64,000 bases of DNA from Saprospiraceae bacterium. Lineage in GTDB: Bacteria > Bacteroidota > Bacteroidia > Chitinophagales > Saprospiraceae. Below, in pieces: positions 61,301 through 64,000 of this stretch. The notes beneath the pieces were generated by a model. It was not told where the DNA came from. It worked only from the letters and a program-made list of their open reading frames with translations, and searched no databases. Location of the stretch: the NCBI GenBank assembly GCA_016717145.1, contig JADKGD010000035.1:1-64000 (forward strand). Reading direction: 5' to 3'. The first letter of the stretch is position 1, and the number at the start of each line of letters is the position of its first letter. The position numbers and the translations under genes are program-made.

Positions 61301-62782
61301 ATGGTTTTCAATTCATATACATTTATTGTTTTTTTTATTATCATGCTTGGACTGCATTCCTTGCCATTTTCCTGGAAGGTAAAGAAGATAAATTTACTGC
61401 TCGCAAGCTACATCTTTTATGCTGCCTGGAATCCACCTTTTATCCTTTTACTTTGGCTATCCACAGTGGTTGATTTTTTTGTGGGAAGAGCTTTATATAC
61501 AGAGCAGAATTTATATAAAAAGAGATTATTATTGGTACTAAGTCTCATCGGCAACCTTGGGATGTTGTGCTTTTTTAAATATGGAAATTTTATTCTTGAA
61601 AATTTTGTGACCATGGTAAATTTTATAGGCTGGGATTTTCACCCTGCAGAGCCCAATATCATCTTACCTGCCGGAATATCCTTTTACACTTTTACTACGC
61701 TTTGTTACACCATAGATATGTACAAACAAAAAAGTGAACCTGTAAAGTCTATGCTTGATTTTTCATTGTTTGTTACGTTTTTTCCTCACCTTGTTGCGGG
61801 ACCTATCGTTCGTCCTCCTCAATTGGTTCCGCAATTCGAGACAGAAAGGAAGGCTTCCAGACAGCAATTGCTGGAAGGTTTGTTTCTGATGACACTCGGT
61901 TTATTTATGAAAGTCGTACTTGCAGACAGTATGTTATCAGGCACGGCAAATGCTATTTTTGGTGCCAGCGGTAGTCTTCCTGCATTGGATGCCTGGATGG
62001 GTGTTCTTGCTTTTTCCGGACAGATATTTTTTGACTTTGCCGGATATTCGACCTGTGCCATCGGTACAGCAGCCTGCCTTGGTTTTGTGTTGCCGCAAAA
62101 CTTTTTTTATCCTTATGCCGCCATTGGATTTTCTGATTTTTGGCGAAGATGGCATATCACATTATCTGCATGGCTTCGCGACTATTTATATATACCTTTG
62201 GGAGGTAACAGAAATGGAACTTTCAGGACATACATCAATCTGATGCTGACGATGCTGCTGGGAGGACTGTGGCATGGTGCCAGTTGGACATTTGTAGTCT
62301 GGGGTGGCTTGCATGGATTTTATTTATGGGTGGAGAAGGCGATTGCAGATTTCCGCAAAGACAAAGTCACTCCTATTGAGGTTACTCCTTCCGGAGATGT
62401 AGGTGTTTTGGGAGCTGTTCCTGAAGTTTTCAAAGCCAAAACATTTCGTAATTTTTCAATAGCGTTGTTTACTTTTTTTCTCATAAATGTAACATGGGTT
62501 TTTTTTAGAGCTTCTACGTTTTCGCAGGCGTGGGATTTGTTGACATCTATGTTTGGTTTTTCCGGAGATAGTAAAGCGATGTTATCAACACTGGCCATCA
62601 TTAAAGTGTCAACCATTGTATTTTTTATGGTGGCAGCACACTGGGTCATGAGGGACAAAAAAGTACTGGATGTTATTCCTAAACTCTCGTGGCAACTTTT
62701 TGGTGCTATCTGGGCAGTACTATTGATATTTTTGATTTGGAGTCAGGAGAGTAGCAGTTCGTTTATTTATTTCCAGTTTTGA
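61301..62782 (+). CDS. algI: MBOAT family O-acyltransferase (AlgI-like)
   Basis: 493 residues, about 11 membrane segments. MBOAT hallmarks are FYAAWNPPFILLLWLSTVVD, GISFYTFTTLCYTIDMY, FWRRWHITLSAWLRDYLYIP and the invariant His in LLGGLWHGASWTF. AlgI-type proteins carry acetyl groups across the inner membrane for exopolysaccharide acetylation. The polymer in this organism is not shown by the sequence. The gene pair is bracketed by two MITE-like elements. Confidence 0.92.
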   Translation: MVFNSYTFIVFFIIMLGLHSLPFSWKVKKINLLLASYIFYAAWNPPFILLLWLSTVVDFFVGRALYTEQNLYKKRLLLVLSLIGNLGMLCFFKYGNFILENFVTMVNFIGWDFHPAEPNIILPAGISFYTFTTLCYTIDMYKQKSEPVKSMLDFSLFVTFFPHLVAGPIVRPPQLVPQFETERKASRQQLLEGLFLMTLGLFMKVVLADSMLSGTANAIFGASGSLPALDAWMGVLAFSGQIFFDFAGYSTCAIGTAACLGFVLPQNFFYPYAAIGFSDFWRRWHITLSAWLRDYLYIPLGGNRNGTFRTYINLMLTMLLGGLWHGASWTFVVWGGLHGFYLWVEKAIADFRKDKVTPIEVTPSGDVGVLGAVPEVFKAKTFRNFSIALFTFFLINVTWVFFRASTFSQAWDLLTSMFGFSGDSKAMLSTLAIIKVSTIVFFMVAAHWVMRDKKVLDVIPKLSWQLFGAIWAVLLIFLIWSQESSSSFIYFQF

Positions 62783-62952
62783 TACTGGTAATTTCTGAAA
62801 AAAAATGTTGTGCAAGGACCTGATTTATTTTTGGTGAAATGCTTTTTTACATTTGGGAAAACAAAGTTTTGATACTGTTTCATAGGAAATAAGGATAGTC
62901 ACCCAACGCCTTGATTGTGGGTTTTATCAACGATAGATTTAACTGGATTAAT

Positions 62953-63132
62953 TTAACTTAGAATCAGCATTGAAAATTTATTCCGAGAATATCGACTTTA
63001 TATTTGTTTCTGTACTCATTTTTCCGTCCTCAATGTAGCTAAGGCTACATTTCCGGGTAAAAAATTCCGTGCATCACAACTATTTTGCCGGATATTCTCT
63101 CATTACAAAGTCCAATGCGGAATCTGGGTTAA
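62953..63132 (-). mobile_element. MITE-like element, copy 2 (inverted, shorter centre)
   Basis: 180 bp. Both ends match copy 1 when reverse-complemented, with the centre deleted (the region between the ACTCATTTTTCCGTCCTCA block and the GTGCATCACAACTATTTTG block is short here). No transposase is encoded. Confidence 0.65.
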
Positions 63133-63216
63133 ACGAATAGTACCAAAAGACTTCACGAGTACTTCAATATACTTCGGAGGTATTTCGTGAGACTTCACAG
63201 GTTCACCCGTAAGGTA

Positions 63217-63946
63217 TCAGTTTAATGCAATACCGATTATAAATCCTAGCCAGGGTCTGTTTTGATATATCCAATGGCGGCGGTCAGGTACTACCATATG
63301 ATCAGCACCAAATGAAGACCAAAACTAGCCACATTTGACTCCAGGAAAGCTGCTATTCCATATTGCAGAATCTAGCAGAATACTCCCGATCAACTTTGTA
63401 AGAAGTAAAAAAGGGATTAACAGGTGTAGTACCAAGACCTGCAAAGCACCCTATATCGAATCCACGATTGATCATCCGATAATCGCATTGGCCCAAAGGA
63501 GTACTTTTACTTCTGACACTGTAAGTATCATACCTCCAACCCGTGTAAAGGGCGGCATTAAAATCTGCTGTAAGCTGCATTGGAATTCCTGCCCTGGCAG
63601 GCCTGACCTTAAAAAGCACAGATGTAATGTCAATATCCAGACTTTGTTTGCTGAATGTAGCAGGAATATGACAGACACTATCCTGAATTCCCTGTGGAAT
63701 AAAAAAAGACGAAATTCAGTTATACACCATCTTTGTTTCTTTCCAGACACGTATTTCATTTTCAGATGATTCTATGTAAACTGACTTATCACTTGTTCCT
63801 GCTTGCTTCATGGTGTAATTTCCACGTTCAAAACCATGTGAAGATGCTTTTTCTAAAATAGAACATGATGGAAATAATAAAAAGCATAATATCATTGTCG
63901 AAAAGATGACATGCACCTTATCTACTGTTTTGTCAGGCTTTTCCAT
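63217..63946 (-). pseudogene. Lipoprotein of a Bacteroidota-type family (several frameshifts)
   Basis: The start (MEKPDKTVDKVHVIFSTMIL) is followed by a lipobox (FPSC). The protein then has the SILEKASSHGFERGNY segment, FSKQSLDIDITSVLFKVRP, LTADFNAALYTGWRYD, and ends with GFIIGIALN at 63217, spread over at least three frames. This arrangement matches a lipoprotein family I know from Bacteroidota genomes as a hypothetical lipoprotein of about 240 residues. The breaks are near 63725, 63350 and 63280. It may be a pseudogene or contain sequencing errors. Confidence 0.5.
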
Positions 63947-64000
63947 GCTGCTAATTACTTTTTCATGAATAAACATTTCACCGCAATGTAGCAGAAAAGT

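Noticed and set aside
2..63946. Programmed ribosomal frameshifting as the cause of split genes
   Set aside because: The breaks are in unrelated genes at different kinds of runs, without shared slippery heptamers or downstream pseudoknots.
1..64000. tRNA, rRNA, CRISPR and complete insertion sequences
   Set aside because: None was recognised on either strand by reading; small tRNAs could be missed without a covariance search.

Overview
This window is chromosomal DNA of a member of the Bacteroidota, most likely a Saprospiria-type environmental lineage (the class level is inference). The evidence is type IX secretion C-terminal sorting domains, a SusC/SusD pair, several lipoprotein signal peptides, Bacteroidota-type promoters (TAnnTTTG) ahead of many genes, and carotenoid genes of the saproxanthin/flexixanthin type. 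No rRNA, tRNA, CRISPR array, phage or complete insertion sequence was seen.

Layout. 1-7 kb (+): a membrane-anchored trypsin-like protease (cut by the window edge), a large secreted protein of unknown function and a polytopic membrane patatin phospholipase. 7-11.5 kb (-): a secreted BNR-propeller protein and a YadA-head-like fibre protein. 11.5-12.6 kb: a Doc-type toxin-antitoxin pair between two direct repeats. 12.6-14.4 kb: small exported proteins. 14.4-28 kb (-): a polysaccharide utilisation locus with two GH144-like enzymes, GH3, SusC, SusD and a six-repeat carbohydrate-binding-like protein; the enzyme set suggests beta-1,2-glucan as substrate. 28.3-29.5 kb: an ATPase/DUF4143 protein. 30-37.4 kb (-): a complete trp operon, trpL-E-G-D-C-F-B-A, led by a newly read Trp-codon leader peptide and a four-segment attenuator, with a three-unit GC-rich repeat array between trpE and trpG. 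37.5-41.2 kb: glutathione peroxidase and carotenoid genes (CruF-like, CrtD/CrtI-like, CrtA-like). 41.3-44.2 kb: four tandem Uma2 (DUF820) genes plus a remnant of a fifth, differing mainly in one short window. 44.3-50.4 kb: a BatA/vWA membrane protein, a dihydroorotase-like protein without its metal ligands, a phytol-kinase/DUF92 fusion and a T9SS-sorted protein. 50.4-51.6 kb: long intergenic region with two small-RNA-like units sharing an identical 19-mer. 51.6-57.2 kb: a PIF1-like helicase, an outer-membrane barrel, the SO2930-type dihaem cytochrome with its usual parallel beta-helix partner, and a small lipoprotein. 57.3-59.3 kb: a heavily damaged maeB. 59.4-63.2 kb: an AlgJ-like/AlgI-like O-acetylation pair between two inverted MITE-like elements. 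The end holds a damaged lipoprotein gene.

A pervasive property is that about 18 genes are interrupted, mostly by single-base changes at homopolymers, including essential-looking genes (trpF, trpG). I read most of these as consensus sequencing errors and annotate them as single genes; maeB and the last lipoprotein gene carry more damage and may be true pseudogenes. Reconstructed spans are stated in each entry.
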